Part shown: piece after piece, positions 10,844 to 18,911 of the stretch | How the letters are laid out: every line of letters starts with the position of its first letter | Position numbering within the stretch: the first letter of the stretch is position 1 | Assembly (NCBI GenBank): GCA_000720535.1 | Contig: JOAZ01000014.1 | Span: forward strand, 124,001-188,000 | Length of the DNA stretch: 64,000 nt | Direction: 5' to 3' | Origin: Streptomyces halstedii | Lineage (GTDB): Bacteria > Actinomycetota > Actinomycetes > Streptomycetales > Streptomycetaceae | Position numbers and translations under genes: made by a program | Notes under the pieces: generated by a model | Database searches by the model: none | What the model was told of the DNA's origin: nothing | What the model saw: only the letters and a program-made list of their open reading frames with translations

Positions 10844-11332
10844 ATGACCGGCTCCCGTGCGCCTTCCCAGGACGCGCCCTCCCAGGACATCGACCATGTG
10901 GCCTCCGTGCTCGTGGCGTGCCTGCCCGCGCTGCACCGGGGTCTGGAACGGCGGGTCGCGCGGGAGTTCCCGCACCCCCGGCTCCCCGACGGCCAGCTCG
11001 CCCTGCTGTTCCTCGTGGAGGAGCACGAGGGCATCACCGTCCGGGAGACGGCCGAGGCCCTGCTGATGAAGCCGAACAACGTCAGCGCCCTGGTCTCCCA
11101 GCTCACCGATCTCGGGCTGCTGGAGCGCAGGCAGGACACGGCGGACAAGCGGGTCGCCCATCTGCACCCGACGCCCCTGGCCCGGGAGCGCCTCGCGGAG
11201 GCACGGCTCCTCAAGCAGGCGTACATGGCCCGCGCCCTGCGCACCCTCACCGACGGCGATCTCGACGCCCTCGGTGCGGCTCTGGGGGCGCTGGTGTCCC
11301 TGCCGCCGCGTCTGCACTCCCCCGCCGGCTGA
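10844..11332 (+). CDS. MarR-family transcriptional regulator (second), upstream of MFS pump
   Basis: 162 residues. MarR winged-helix domain about 25-135: an N-terminal dimer helix, TVRETAEALLMKPNNVSALVSQL as helix-turn-helix, then the wing RRQDTADKRVAHL. The start is chosen at ATG 10844 because a good promoter ends 7 bp upstream (leaderless) and no later start has a ribosome site. It precedes the EmrB-type exporter on the same strand by 407 bp. The hairpin after its stop and the repeats in between suggest separate or attenuated transcription. Confidence 0.9.
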   Translation: MTGSRAPSQDAPSQDIDHVASVLVACLPALHRGLERRVAREFPHPRLPDGQLALLFLVEEHEGITVRETAEALLMKPNNVSALVSQLTDLGLLERRQDTADKRVAHLHPTPLARERLAEARLLKQAYMARALRTLTDGDLDALGAALGALVSLPPRLHSPAG

Positions 11333-11334
11333 CA

Positions 11335-11354
11335 CCCCCGGCTCCGGCCGGGGG
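11335..11354 (+). terminator. GC-rich hairpin after marR2
   Basis: CCCCCGG (11335-11341) pairs with CCGGGGG (11348-11354) across a 6-base loop, starting 2 bp after the stop codon. There is no T-tract, as is usual in this organism, so the strength is uncertain. Confidence 0.5.
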
Positions 11355-11520
11355 CCCCGGGACCGGTGACGTTCCGGGGCCCCGGCGGGTTCCCGGCGCC
11401 CCGGGGGACGGATGCCGCCGACCCGGTCCGCCCGGTCCCGGTACCGCTCACCCGGACCCAGGTGTCCCGGTACCGCCCGCTCGAACCCACGCGTCCCGCC
11501 GCCCCGGGGTACGACGGCGC

Positions 11521-11710
11521 GTCCGCGTACGGCGGGCGCCCTGGCGTACAGGCGCGTGCCCCCGGCGTACGGGCGCGTCCCGGCACAGGGCGCCGCTCCG
11601 GAGCACGCCCGCGTTCCCAAGCACGGACGCCGCCCCGGAGCACGCCCGCATTCCCAAGCCCGCACGCCGTTCCCGAGCACGCACGCCCTTCCCCATCACG
11701 TACACCCTTC
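11521..11710. repeat. Degenerate tandem repeats between marR2 and the MFS gene
   Basis: The 407-bp gap 11333-11739 has no convincing gene. It contains about three copies of a 21-bp unit around GGCGTACRGGCGCGT (11525-11580), then two near-identical 37-38 bp units beginning CGGAGCACGCCCGC (11599-11635 and 11636-11673) and a decayed third copy. The end of the gap is unusually C-rich and G-poor. The function is unknown; a long leader for the MFS gene or simple slippage expansion are both possible. Confidence 0.6.
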
Positions 11711-11739
11711 CCAACCCCATACACAGACAAGGCACTTCG

Positions 11740-13335
11740 ATGTCCTCCACCACCGTGGACACCTCCTCCACGCCCGCCGGCTCGCCACCGGACGGTCCGA
11801 AGACGGACCGGCGCGGCAATCCGTGGCTGACGCTGATCGCCGTCGCCATCGGCCTGTTCATGGTCAACCTCGACGCCTCCGTCGTCGCGATCGCCAACCC
11901 GGAGATCGGCCGCGACCTCGACGCGTCCACCGCGGACCTCCAGTGGGTCACCAACGCCTACCTGATCGCCATGGCCGCCCTGCTGATCCTGGGCGGAAAG
12001 CTCGGCGACCGCTTCGGGCGGCACACGGTCTACCTGGTGGGCGTCGTCGGCTTCACCCTGGCCTCGGTGGCGATCGCCCTCTCCGGGTCCATCGAGGGTG
12101 TCATCGCCTTCCGCGCGGCCCAGGGCCTCTTCGCCGCCCTGCTGATCCCCAACACCCTCGGCCTGCTGCGGGCGGTCTTCCCGCCCCGGCGGTTCGGCAC
12201 GGCCGTGGGCCTGTGGGCCATGGTGGCGTCCTGCTCCACCGCGCTCGGCCCGATCGTCGGCGGCCTGCTCGTCGAGCACGTCAACTGGGAGTCGGTCTTC
12301 TACATCAACGCGCCCATCGGCGTCGTCGCCCTGGTCTTCAGCCTGTTCGTCCTCCCGAAGAGCAAGGACTCCACGGGTCACCACCGCTTCGACGTACCGG
12401 GCGTGATCCTGCTCGCCGCCGGACTGGTCTCCCTGGTCTTCGGCGTGGTCAAGGGCGAGACCTGGGGCTGGACCTCCGGCGGCACGCTGGGTTCGCTCGC
12501 CGCGGGCCTCATCCTGCTCGCCGTCTTCTGCTGGTACGAGACCCGTCAGGAGCACCCGCTGCTCCCGATGCGCCTCTTCCGCGACCGGTCGCTGTCCATC
12601 GGCGCGCTCGTCACCGCGATCAACTTCTTCGTCCTGCTCGGCGTCATCTTCTTCCTGATGCTGTACCTCCAGAACGTGCGGGGCTTCACCCCCGTCGAGT
12701 CCGGGGTCCGCACCCTGCCGCTGAGCCTGGCCTCCGTGGTCGCCGCCCCGCTCGGCGCCGCCCTGACCCAGCGCTTCGGCCCCCGCCTGACCATGCCGGC
12801 CGGCATGCTGCTCCAGGCGGCGGCCTCGCTGTGGATGCTGACCTGGGACGCCGAGTCCTCCTACGCCGCGCTGTGGCCGCCGCTCCTGGCCATCGGCCTG
12901 GGTGTCGGCATGGTGATGTCCGCCTCCTCCGACGCCATCGTCGGCAACGCGCCGAAGAGGGACGGCGGCGTGGCGGGCGGCCTCCAGGCCACCGCGCTCC
13001 AGGTCGGCGGCGCCCTGGGCACCTCCGTCCTGATCTCCCTGATCAGCGGCAAGGTGGGCTCCACCCTCACCGGTGAACTCACCACGGCCGGTGTACCGGC
13101 CGGGGCGGCGGCCGGCTTCGAGGAGGCCAGGGACGCCGTGTCCATGGGGGTCTCCCCGGTCTCCGACGCCATGCCGGCCCAACTGAGGGCCGCCGTCGTC
13201 GAGGGCAGCGGCAACGCGTTCATGAACGGGGTCCACGCCGCGGTGCTCGTCACCGCCCTCCTGTGCGTGGCCGGTGCGCTGCTGGCCGGACTCGGCATGC
13301 GGCGCGGCACGCGGGAGGAGGCCGCCGGGGCCTGA
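11740..13335 (+). CDS. MFS exporter, EmrB/QacA (DHA2) type, 14 helices
   Basis: 531 residues. The start is ATG 11740 with AAGG seven bases upstream; the frame stays open far upstream but that part is not protein-like. The protein shows the typical DHA2 features: first helix with LFMVNLDASVVAIANPEIGRDL, motif A GGKLGDRFGR, a central linker and about 14 hydrophobic segments. Such pumps expel drugs or secreted metabolites by proton antiport. Two MarR genes immediately upstream make it a likely regulated efflux pump. The substrate cannot be read from sequence. Confidence 0.93.
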   Translation: MSSTTVDTSSTPAGSPPDGPKTDRRGNPWLTLIAVAIGLFMVNLDASVVAIANPEIGRDLDASTADLQWVTNAYLIAMAALLILGGKLGDRFGRHTVYLVGVVGFTLASVAIALSGSIEGVIAFRAAQGLFAALLIPNTLGLLRAVFPPRRFGTAVGLWAMVASCSTALGPIVGGLLVEHVNWESVFYINAPIGVVALVFSLFVLPKSKDSTGHHRFDVPGVILLAAGLVSLVFGVVKGETWGWTSGGTLGSLAAGLILLAVFCWYETRQEHPLLPMRLFRDRSLSIGALVTAINFFVLLGVIFFLMLYLQNVRGFTPVESGVRTLPLSLASVVAAPLGAALTQRFGPRLTMPAGMLLQAAASLWMLTWDAESSYAALWPPLLAIGLGVGMVMSASSDAIVGNAPKRDGGVAGGLQATALQVGGALGTSVLISLISGKVGSTLTGELTTAGVPAGAAAGFEEARDAVSMGVSPVSDAMPAQLRAAVVEGSGNAFMNGVHAAVLVTALLCVAGALLAGLGMRRGTREEAAGA

Positions 13336-13346
13336 GCGCGCGTCAC

Positions 13347-13368
13347 GGGGCCCGGCCGGCCGGGGCCC
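13347..13368. terminator. Imperfect GC-rich hairpin between convergent MFS genes
   Basis: GGGGCCCGGCC pairs with GGCCGGGGCCC with one mismatch, 11 bp after the stop of the EmrB-type gene. The following 90 bp are a run of similar GGCCGGGCC and CCGTACSRGGC words, so several alternative stems can form between the two convergent genes. Confidence 0.4.
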
Positions 13369-13462
13369 GAGCGGGGCGGGCGGCCCGGTCCGGACCGGGC
13401 GGGCCCCGTACGAGGCGGGCCGTTCGGGCCCGGCCGGGCCCCGTACCGGCCGGGCCGGCCCG

Positions 13463-14725
13463 TCAGGCCTGCTGCCGCGCGGGCGCGGGACCCACGCCGG
13501 GCGCCTCGGCCGGCTGTCCGGTCCGCAGGATCGGCGCGGTGAAGCAGGCGACGGCACAGAAGGCGACCGGCAGGAAGAACGCCAGGTTGAGCGGCATCAG
13601 ATGGGTCATCGGGCCGATGACCGCGGGCCCGGCGAGCATGCCGAGGTACCCGAGACCCGCCACCCGGGACACATTGGCTCCCGCCGCGCCCGGGTCGGCG
13701 TGCCCCGCCGCGCTGAAGAGCTGCGGGACACAGCCGGAGAGGCCGATTCCGAAGATGGTCCAGCCGACCAGGGCGAGCGGCACGGCGGGCGCCAGCGTCG
13801 CCACCGTCAGACCGGCCGCGGCCACCCCCGAGCCGTACCGCACCACCGCGACGGTGCCGATCCGCGCGGCCACCCGGTCGGTGAGCAGACGGCCGACGGT
13901 CATGGCCGTGGCGAAGGCACCGTAGGCGAAGGCCGCGGTCGCCTCGGGGGCGTCCAGCACGTCCTTCAGGTGGAGCACGCTCCAGTCGTTGGCCACGCCC
14001 TCGCTGAGCATGAGCATGAACGCCAGGGCCGCCAGGATCCAGATCCGCGACGGCGCCCGGCGCCCGGCGGCGGCCCCCGCGGTGCCGTTCTCGGTGACGG
14101 CCTCCGTGACGGCCTCGGTGGCGCCGTTCTCCGCGGCGGCCGCGGTCGCGTCCTTCGACGGGGCGCTCTCCGGCGGCAGCAGGGCGCGCGACGCCAGGGC
14201 CGCGGCGACGAGACCGAGCGCGGCCATGGCGCCCAGGGTGGTGGCCGCGCTCCAGCCGAGGCTGAGCGTCAGGGCGCCCACCAGCGCGGCGATCACCCCG
14301 CCGATCGAGAACAGCGCGTGGAAGGCGGACATGATGGGCCGTCCGTAGCCGCGCTCGACCTGGACGGCGTGGGTGTTCATGCTGACGTCCAGGCAGCCGT
14401 TGCCGAAGCCGAAGACGAACAGGGCCGGGCCGAGCGTCCAGGCGTCGGCGGCCAGCCCCGGCAGCAGGAGGGCCGCGCTGCACAGCGCCGCGCTCAGCGG
14501 GACGACCTTGCGGGACCCGAAACGGTCGGCGAGCGGCCCGACCAGCTGCATCCCCGCGAACGCGCCACCGCCCAGGAGCAGCAGGAGCCACCCCAGGACC
14601 GCGTGACTGATGCCCGTGTGCTCCTCCACGGTGGGGATGTGGACGATCCACATCCCCAGCAGGAAGCCGTTGAGTACGAAGTACGCGAAGGTGGCCAGCC
14701 GGGCGGCGCGCAGGGACTTTTCCAT
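13463..14725 (-). CDS. MFS transporter, YbjJ/FucP-like
   Basis: 420 residues from ATG 14725; an upstream in-frame ATG at 14746 lies inside the operator and is unlikely. Twelve predicted helices, with motif A-like GPLADRFGSRK after helix 2 and FGFGNGCLDVSMNTHAVQVE and FHALFSIGGV in helices 4-5, features of the YbjJ/FucP branch of MFS. The cytoplasmic loop (about 200-235) is Ala/Glu/Thr-rich. It is divergent from a DeoR regulator with shared operators, so it probably moves a sugar or sugar-derived compound under DeoR control. There is no ribosome site, and a TATAGG box ends 9 bp before the ATG, so the mRNA is probably leaderless. Confidence 0.87.
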   Translation of the reverse strand: MEKSLRAARLATFAYFVLNGFLLGMWIVHIPTVEEHTGISHAVLGWLLLLLGGGAFAGMQLVGPLADRFGSRKVVPLSAALCSAALLLPGLAADAWTLGPALFVFGFGNGCLDVSMNTHAVQVERGYGRPIMSAFHALFSIGGVIAALVGALTLSLGWSAATTLGAMAALGLVAAALASRALLPPESAPSKDATAAAAENGATEAVTEAVTENGTAGAAAGRRAPSRIWILAALAFMLMLSEGVANDWSVLHLKDVLDAPEATAAFAYGAFATAMTVGRLLTDRVAARIGTVAVVRYGSGVAAAGLTVATLAPAVPLALVGWTIFGIGLSGCVPQLFSAAGHADPGAAGANVSRVAGLGYLGMLAGPAVIGPMTHLMPLNLAFFLPVAFCAVACFTAPILRTGQPAEAPGVGPAPARQQA

Positions 14726-14734
14726 GACCGAGAA

Positions 14735-14740
14735 CCTATA
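14735..14740 (-). promoter_or_regulatory. -10 box of the leftward MFS promoter
   Basis: Read on the minus strand: TATAGG, 9 bp before the ATG at 14725. A TTTACG-like -35 lies about 16 bp upstream, and the first GAACAT operator fills the spacer. The short distance implies a leaderless message. Confidence 0.45.
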
Positions 14741-14757
14741 GAACATCGTTCATGTTC
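14741..14757. promoter_or_regulatory. Operator 1 of the divergent MFS/DeoR pair
   Basis: Perfect inverted repeat GAACAT-5-ATGTTC. It lies exactly between the -35 and -10 of the leftward promoter. It is the same 6-5-6 geometry as operator 2, whose centre is 32 bp away (about three helical turns), which suggests two DeoR dimers, or one tetramer, on the same DNA face. Confidence 0.65.
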
Positions 14758-14772
14758 GTAAAGTTGCGTTTC

Positions 14773-14789
14773 GAACATGCCCTGTGTTC
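14773..14789. promoter_or_regulatory. Operator 2 of the divergent MFS/DeoR pair
   Basis: Inverted repeat GAACAT-5-GTGTTC with one mismatch to operator 1. It overlaps the spacer and -10 region (TTCAAT, 14787-14792) of the rightward DeoR promoter, as operator 1 does for the leftward one. This fits autorepression by the DeoR protein. Confidence 0.6.
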
Positions 14790-14799
14790 AATTCGCCGC

Positions 14800-15558
14800 A
14801 TGGCGAGCATGGACCGGCTGAGGCAGATCACCGACGCGGTACGGGAGAGCGGCCGGGTGGGGGTGGCGGAGCTGGCCGGGCTCACCGGCGCCTCGGAGAT
14901 GACGATCCGGCGTGATCTGGAGACGCTGGCGGGCCAGGGCGTGCTGGAGCGGTTCCGGGGCGGGGCCAGGAGCCTGGTGCTGCGCGGTGAGGAGCCGCCG
15001 TTCGCGCTGCGCGCCGGGGAGGGCGTGGAGACCAAGCGGCGCATCGCGGCCGAGGTGGCCTCGCTGCTCGCGGACGGCGAATCGGTCGTCCTGGACAGCG
15101 GGACCACCTGTCTGGAGGTGGCCCACGCGATCGCCGGGCGCCGGCTGACCGTGATGCCGCTGTCGCTGCACGCCGCCAACGCCCTGACCGGGACGACCGG
15201 GACGACCCTGCTGCTGCCCGGCGGCAGGCCCCGCCCCGGTGAGCTGGCGCTGACCGGCCCGCTCGCCGAGGCGTCCCTGGCCTCCCTGCGCTTCGACACG
15301 GCGGTCATCGGCTGCTGCGGTCTGACCACGGCGGACGGCCTGACCGCGTACGACCTGGAGGACGCCGCCGTCAAGCGCGCCGCGATCGCGTCGGCCCGCC
15401 GGGTCGTCGCCGTGGCCGACGGGGCGAAGTTCTCCCGCACGGCTCTGGCCCTGGTGGCACCGGTGAGCGCCCTGCACACGGTCGTGACCGACACCCGGGC
15501 CCCGGACGAGGAGACCGAGGCGCTGCGCGCCGCCGGGGTGGACGTGCGGAAGGTCTGA
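14800..15558 (+). CDS. DeoR/GlpR-family transcriptional regulator
   Basis: 252 residues, the normal size for DeoR-type sugar regulators. The N-terminal helix-turn-helix (about 5-57, with SEMTIRRDLETLAGQGVLERFRGG) is the diagnostic DeoR signature; the C-terminal DeoRC sugar-phosphate sensor (about 75-235) includes DSGTTCLEVA and the typical IGCCGLTTADGLTAYDLEDAAVKRA block. I prefer ATG 14800 over the upstream ATG 14752, which falls inside an operator; the -10-like TTCAAT ends 7 bp before 14800, so the message may be leaderless. It probably represses itself and the divergent MFS transporter until a sugar phosphate binds. Confidence 0.92.
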   Translation: MASMDRLRQITDAVRESGRVGVAELAGLTGASEMTIRRDLETLAGQGVLERFRGGARSLVLRGEEPPFALRAGEGVETKRRIAAEVASLLADGESVVLDSGTTCLEVAHAIAGRRLTVMPLSLHAANALTGTTGTTLLLPGGRPRPGELALTGPLAEASLASLRFDTAVIGCCGLTTADGLTAYDLEDAAVKRAAIASARRVVAVADGAKFSRTALALVAPVSALHTVVTDTRAPDEETEALRAAGVDVRKV

Positions 15559-15785
15559 CCCACCGCCCCGAGCCCCGGGAGCCCCGGCGCGTCCCCGCCT
15601 CCCGGTCCGTCACCGCCCGAGCGGGACGAACCCCCGGACGCCCGTCGCGCACCCGCTCCGGCCGACAACTCGGGCCGACCGCCCGAGCCTTGATAGCGTC
15701 GCCCACGCGACTACGGACCGCTCCCCTCGCGGAGTTGTGACCGCGGTGGGCCCGGACGGACGTGGCACGGAAAAGGACCGACACA

Positions 15786-18197
15786 ATGAGCCTCGCGCAG
15801 TTGCACTACACCGCCCCCACGGCAGGTGACGGGGGATCAGCCGGCCGGTTCACCGCCGCCGACACCGCGATAGCCGGGCCGGTGCGCGCGGAGGCCGGGC
15901 CGCTGCTCGCGTACGAGGCGCCGGCGGGCACTCCCGGACGCCTCAGCGACGGCGAACTCCGGGCTCTGCCCGTCGCGTTCGGCTTCAGCGCGTTGTCCGA
16001 CGGCAGCCATCTGCTCAGCCGTACGGTGGCCCTGGGCGCGGCCGGATTCCACGCGCACGCCGTGCACATACCGGCGGAGGCGGCCCTGCCGGGCCGGTTG
16101 CTCCCGGTCGCCGCCTGGGGCGCGGCGGGGTGGCTCTCCGCACCCCCCGGCCGCGCACTGCCCGATCCGCTGACCGCGCTGGCCCTGTCCGGCGCCCCGG
16201 GCGGATTCTCCCGCGAGTGGCTGGGGGACTTCGCGGTGTCCCGCGGCCCGTGGCTCGCCGCCGTCCTCGGTGACATACGCCGGACGAGCGAGGACCCGTC
16301 CGCGCCGCAGGTCGTGCTCGTGGAGCGGCACAGCGCGGACGTCGCCCGGTGGATCGCGCTCGCCGTGGCCGTGCTGCCGCGCGAGTACGCCGAACGGCTG
16401 ACCTTCACCACGTACACCCGGCGGCCCGGGTCCGCCGCGCACCGGGTCGTCGGTGTGCTGCCGCAGGACGCCCCCGATGTGCGGGACCCGCGCTTCCGCG
16501 TGCACGTCGGCGGGGGGCCGCGCCCCGCCGGGCAGACGGGCGACCCCTGGGCGGCGACCGCCGCCCGGGTCTGGCGCCACCGGGCCCCGGAGCTGTTCCG
16601 GGAGGCGGCGGAGCTGCCGGGCGAGCCGTTCGCCGCCGGGCCGCTCGCCGTGACCGCGCTGGGCGCGGGGATCGCGCTCGGTTCGGAGGAACGCGCGGCG
16701 GCGGCGGACTGGGCGGCCGTCCGCCCGTACGCGCTGGACGAGAAGCGCACCCAGCAGTTGACCGACGCGCTCACGGTGCCCGGCGAGGACCGTACGTCGG
16801 CCGAGTGCGCCGCCGCGCTCCGGCTGCTCACGGCGCTCGACGGCCGTGCCCCCGCCTCGGTGACCGCCCCGCTCGCGGCGCTGCTGGTGACGGAGGCGGT
16901 ACGCGGCGGCGACGTCACCCTGGAGCCTCCGGCGCGTTCGGCGTTCGCCGGGGCCGCCGGGGAGCACGCGGTCGGCACGCTGGTCGCGGAGCTGGGCGAG
17001 GACCTGCTGGCCGAACTCACCGCGGGCGCCACCGGGGGCGTCGCCCGGACCGTGCAACTGCTGCGGATCGCCCGGCTGCTCGGCCTGGACCGCACGGACG
17101 TGCTCCCCGGGGTCGTACGCCGTCTGGCGGGCGCGCTCCTGGCCGACCCGGAGGCCGGGGCGTGCCCCGCGCTGCCGGACCTGCTGGACGAGCAGTTCGA
17201 CGTGCGTACGGCGCTGCTGGGCGAGCTGGACCGGCTCACCCCCGACGACCCGGCCGGCGCGGAACGGCTGCTGTCCCGGGTCACCCTGCCGTTCACGGGT
17301 ACGCAGGCGCTTCCGCACCTGAGGATGTGCGCGGCGGCGCCCGGGGCGAGGGCGCGGGGCGCGAACCGGGTGGCGGTCCTGCACACGGTGCTGCGGGCCG
17401 CCGGGATGTCCCCGTTCACCGAGCCGCTGGTGCTGCGCACGGCCGTGGGCCTGGTGTGGGGCGAGGACACGCCGACGGCCGCCGAGGGGCTCGCGCTGCT
17501 CGCCGAGACCACGTCGGACGCCCATCGCACGGCCGGGACCTGGCGGCGGCTGGTGGACGCCGCGCTGGCCGCCCCGGCGGACGACGAGGACGGGCCCGCG
17601 CTCGCCCACGACGTGCTGCGGGGCTTCCCGCAGGAGATCGGCGCCCGGGTGCGCGCCTGTCTGCTGCTGCTGGACTTCGCCCGCGAGGTGCGCTCCGGCA
17701 CGGCGGAGCCCGGCTGGGCCGAGCGGGTCCGTGCGCTGCGCGAGCGGGCGGAACCGGTGGAGCCCTCGGTGCGGGACCACGCCTACGACGCCGTGGCGCG
17801 CCGGCTGCTCGCCCCGGACCGGCCGGAGGCGGAGCTGTTCGCCTGTGCGCACAGCGGCGACGAGGAACTGTTCGCCGCCTACGGCCGGGCCGCCCGTCGC
17901 GAGGAGGTGTCGGCCCTGCTGCGCACCGACCCCGGGTACACGGCGGACTGCTTCGCCGTCTGGACGTCCCACCCGCACGCGGGCGCCGACTGGACACGGA
18001 CCCGCACGGCGCTGCTGGACGAGGTCCTGCGGCCCGTGGTGCGGGCGCTGTCGCCCCAGGAGGTCGCGGCGGTCGAGGCGTGCGTGGAGAGCGGGGGCAC
18101 CAGCCGTACCCTCGACGCCTTCCGGGCCTGGAACCGCCCCGCCCGCTCGCTGGGCGGTCTCGGCAGACGCATCGCGGGGCGGGTGCGCCGGGGGTGA
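15786..18197 (+). CDS. GTPase-associated protein 1 (GAP1) family protein
   Basis: 803 residues; start ATG 15786 behind AAGGA. The N-terminal region (about 1-150, LAQLHYTAPTAG then a beta-rich domain), a middle segment, and a long alpha-helical C-terminal part (about 320-780) match the actinomycete GTPase-associated protein 1 family as I know it. No enzymatic motif is visible. Family members are usually encoded beside TRAFAC-class GTPases in predicted ter-like stress or conflict clusters. No GTPase gene is next to this one, so it appears to be an orphan. The stop codon lies inside a GGGGTGAGCGG repeat that continues downstream. Confidence 0.75.
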   Translation: MSLAQLHYTAPTAGDGGSAGRFTAADTAIAGPVRAEAGPLLAYEAPAGTPGRLSDGELRALPVAFGFSALSDGSHLLSRTVALGAAGFHAHAVHIPAEAALPGRLLPVAAWGAAGWLSAPPGRALPDPLTALALSGAPGGFSREWLGDFAVSRGPWLAAVLGDIRRTSEDPSAPQVVLVERHSADVARWIALAVAVLPREYAERLTFTTYTRRPGSAAHRVVGVLPQDAPDVRDPRFRVHVGGGPRPAGQTGDPWAATAARVWRHRAPELFREAAELPGEPFAAGPLAVTALGAGIALGSEERAAAADWAAVRPYALDEKRTQQLTDALTVPGEDRTSAECAAALRLLTALDGRAPASVTAPLAALLVTEAVRGGDVTLEPPARSAFAGAAGEHAVGTLVAELGEDLLAELTAGATGGVARTVQLLRIARLLGLDRTDVLPGVVRRLAGALLADPEAGACPALPDLLDEQFDVRTALLGELDRLTPDDPAGAERLLSRVTLPFTGTQALPHLRMCAAAPGARARGANRVAVLHTVLRAAGMSPFTEPLVLRTAVGLVWGEDTPTAAEGLALLAETTSDAHRTAGTWRRLVDAALAAPADDEDGPALAHDVLRGFPQEIGARVRACLLLLDFAREVRSGTAEPGWAERVRALRERAEPVEPSVRDHAYDAVARRLLAPDRPEAELFACAHSGDEELFAAYGRAARREEVSALLRTDPGYTADCFAVWTSHPHAGADWTRTRTALLDEVLRPVVRALSPQEVAAVEACVESGGTSRTLDAFRAWNRPARSLGGLGRRIAGRVRRG

Positions 18198-18288
18198 GCG
18201 GGCGCGCGGCATGCGGGCCGGGGTGAGCGGGAGCGGGGCGGGTGCGCCGGGAGCGCAACCGTACGCGGCCGGGGGTGAGCGGGAGCGG
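18191..18288. repeat. Degenerate direct repeats overlapping the GAP1 stop codon
   Basis: The word GGGGTGAGCGG occurs at 18191, 18220 and 18272; the last two extend to GGGGTGAGCGGGAGCGG and are followed by GTGCGC words. The first copy supplies the GAP1 stop codon. The spacing (29 and 52 bp) fits a roughly 26-29 bp unit with one decayed copy. No function is apparent. Confidence 0.5.
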
Positions 18289-18379
18289 AGTGTGCGCGGC
18301 CCGGGGCACGGCGGGTACCGTGGAGTGTTCCGATCTCGTGTGCCTCCGGTGGGCTGCGTGACACCCCAGGAGGAGAGCG

Positions 18380-18850
18380 ATGACGACGAACCGCGGACGC
18401 AAGGACGTGATCCGGGACCGGATGGCGGCGACCGGGGAGTCGTACAACGTCGCCGCGAGCCATCTGAAGGCGATGAAGGACACGGCCGCGACGCGCGCCG
18501 CCGTCCTCACCCAGCGCTGGACTCCCGCCGGGTCGGCGGACGTCCCCTGCCCGTGCGGGAGCACCTGCGAGCCCGGTGAGACCTGCGGCCGCTGCCACGC
18601 GCGGCACCTGCACGTGAAGCGGTATCCGGGCAGCGTCACGGACGTGGAGGTCTGGGCGGACCGTTACGCGTGCGCGGGCTGCTCGTCCTCGTACACGCTG
18701 ACGGTCCGGCTGGCCGGGCGCCCCTGGGGTGTCGCCGGGACCGTGATCCGGGGCGGGTCGGCCGAGGAGGTCGTGCGGGCGACGGTGTTCCCCGGGGTCG
18801 CGCACCCGCTGCTGCGGGCCGCGGCGGCCACGGAGTCCGAGGACGCCTGA
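18380..18850 (+). CDS. Small Cys-rich protein of unknown function
   Basis: 156 residues. The start is ATG 18380 behind GGAGGAG. Residues 8-30 hold the RDRMAATGESYNVAASHL motif, a short helical motif I have seen at the ends of diverse actinomycete proteins. Residues about 55-100 carry a cluster CPCG-x2-C-x5-C-x2-C, then H-x-RH and CAGC, likely a zinc ribbon or two zinc knuckles. The C-terminal part is a small beta-rich domain. I do not recognise a function. It is transcribed convergently with msrB, from which a 17-bp terminator stem separates it. Confidence 0.7.
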   Translation: MTTNRGRKDVIRDRMAATGESYNVAASHLKAMKDTAATRAAVLTQRWTPAGSADVPCPCGSTCEPGETCGRCHARHLHVKRYPGSVTDVEVWADRYACAGCSSSYTLTVRLAGRPWGVAGTVIRGGSAEEVVRATVFPGVAHPLLRAAAATESEDA

Positions 18851-18854
18851 ACCG

Positions 18855-18893
18855 GCGCGGCCCCGGACGCCGGAGAGGCGTCCGGGGCCGCGC
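18855..18893. terminator. Strong bidirectional hairpin between convergent genes
   Basis: Perfect 17-bp stem (18855-18871 with 18877-18893) and a GGAGA loop, placed between the stops of the Cys-rich gene (18850) and msrB (18912). It has no T-tract but is very stable and symmetric, so it can serve both strands. Confidence 0.8.
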
Positions 18894-18911
18894 GGCCCGT
18901 GAGCGAGGCGG

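Noticed and set aside
9853-11739. Long open frame running into the EmrB-type pump gene
   Set aside because: It crosses the lipoprotein and marR genes on other frames or strands and the repeat region, reads as Arg/Pro/Gly-rich noise, and the real protein begins at 11740 behind a ribosome site.
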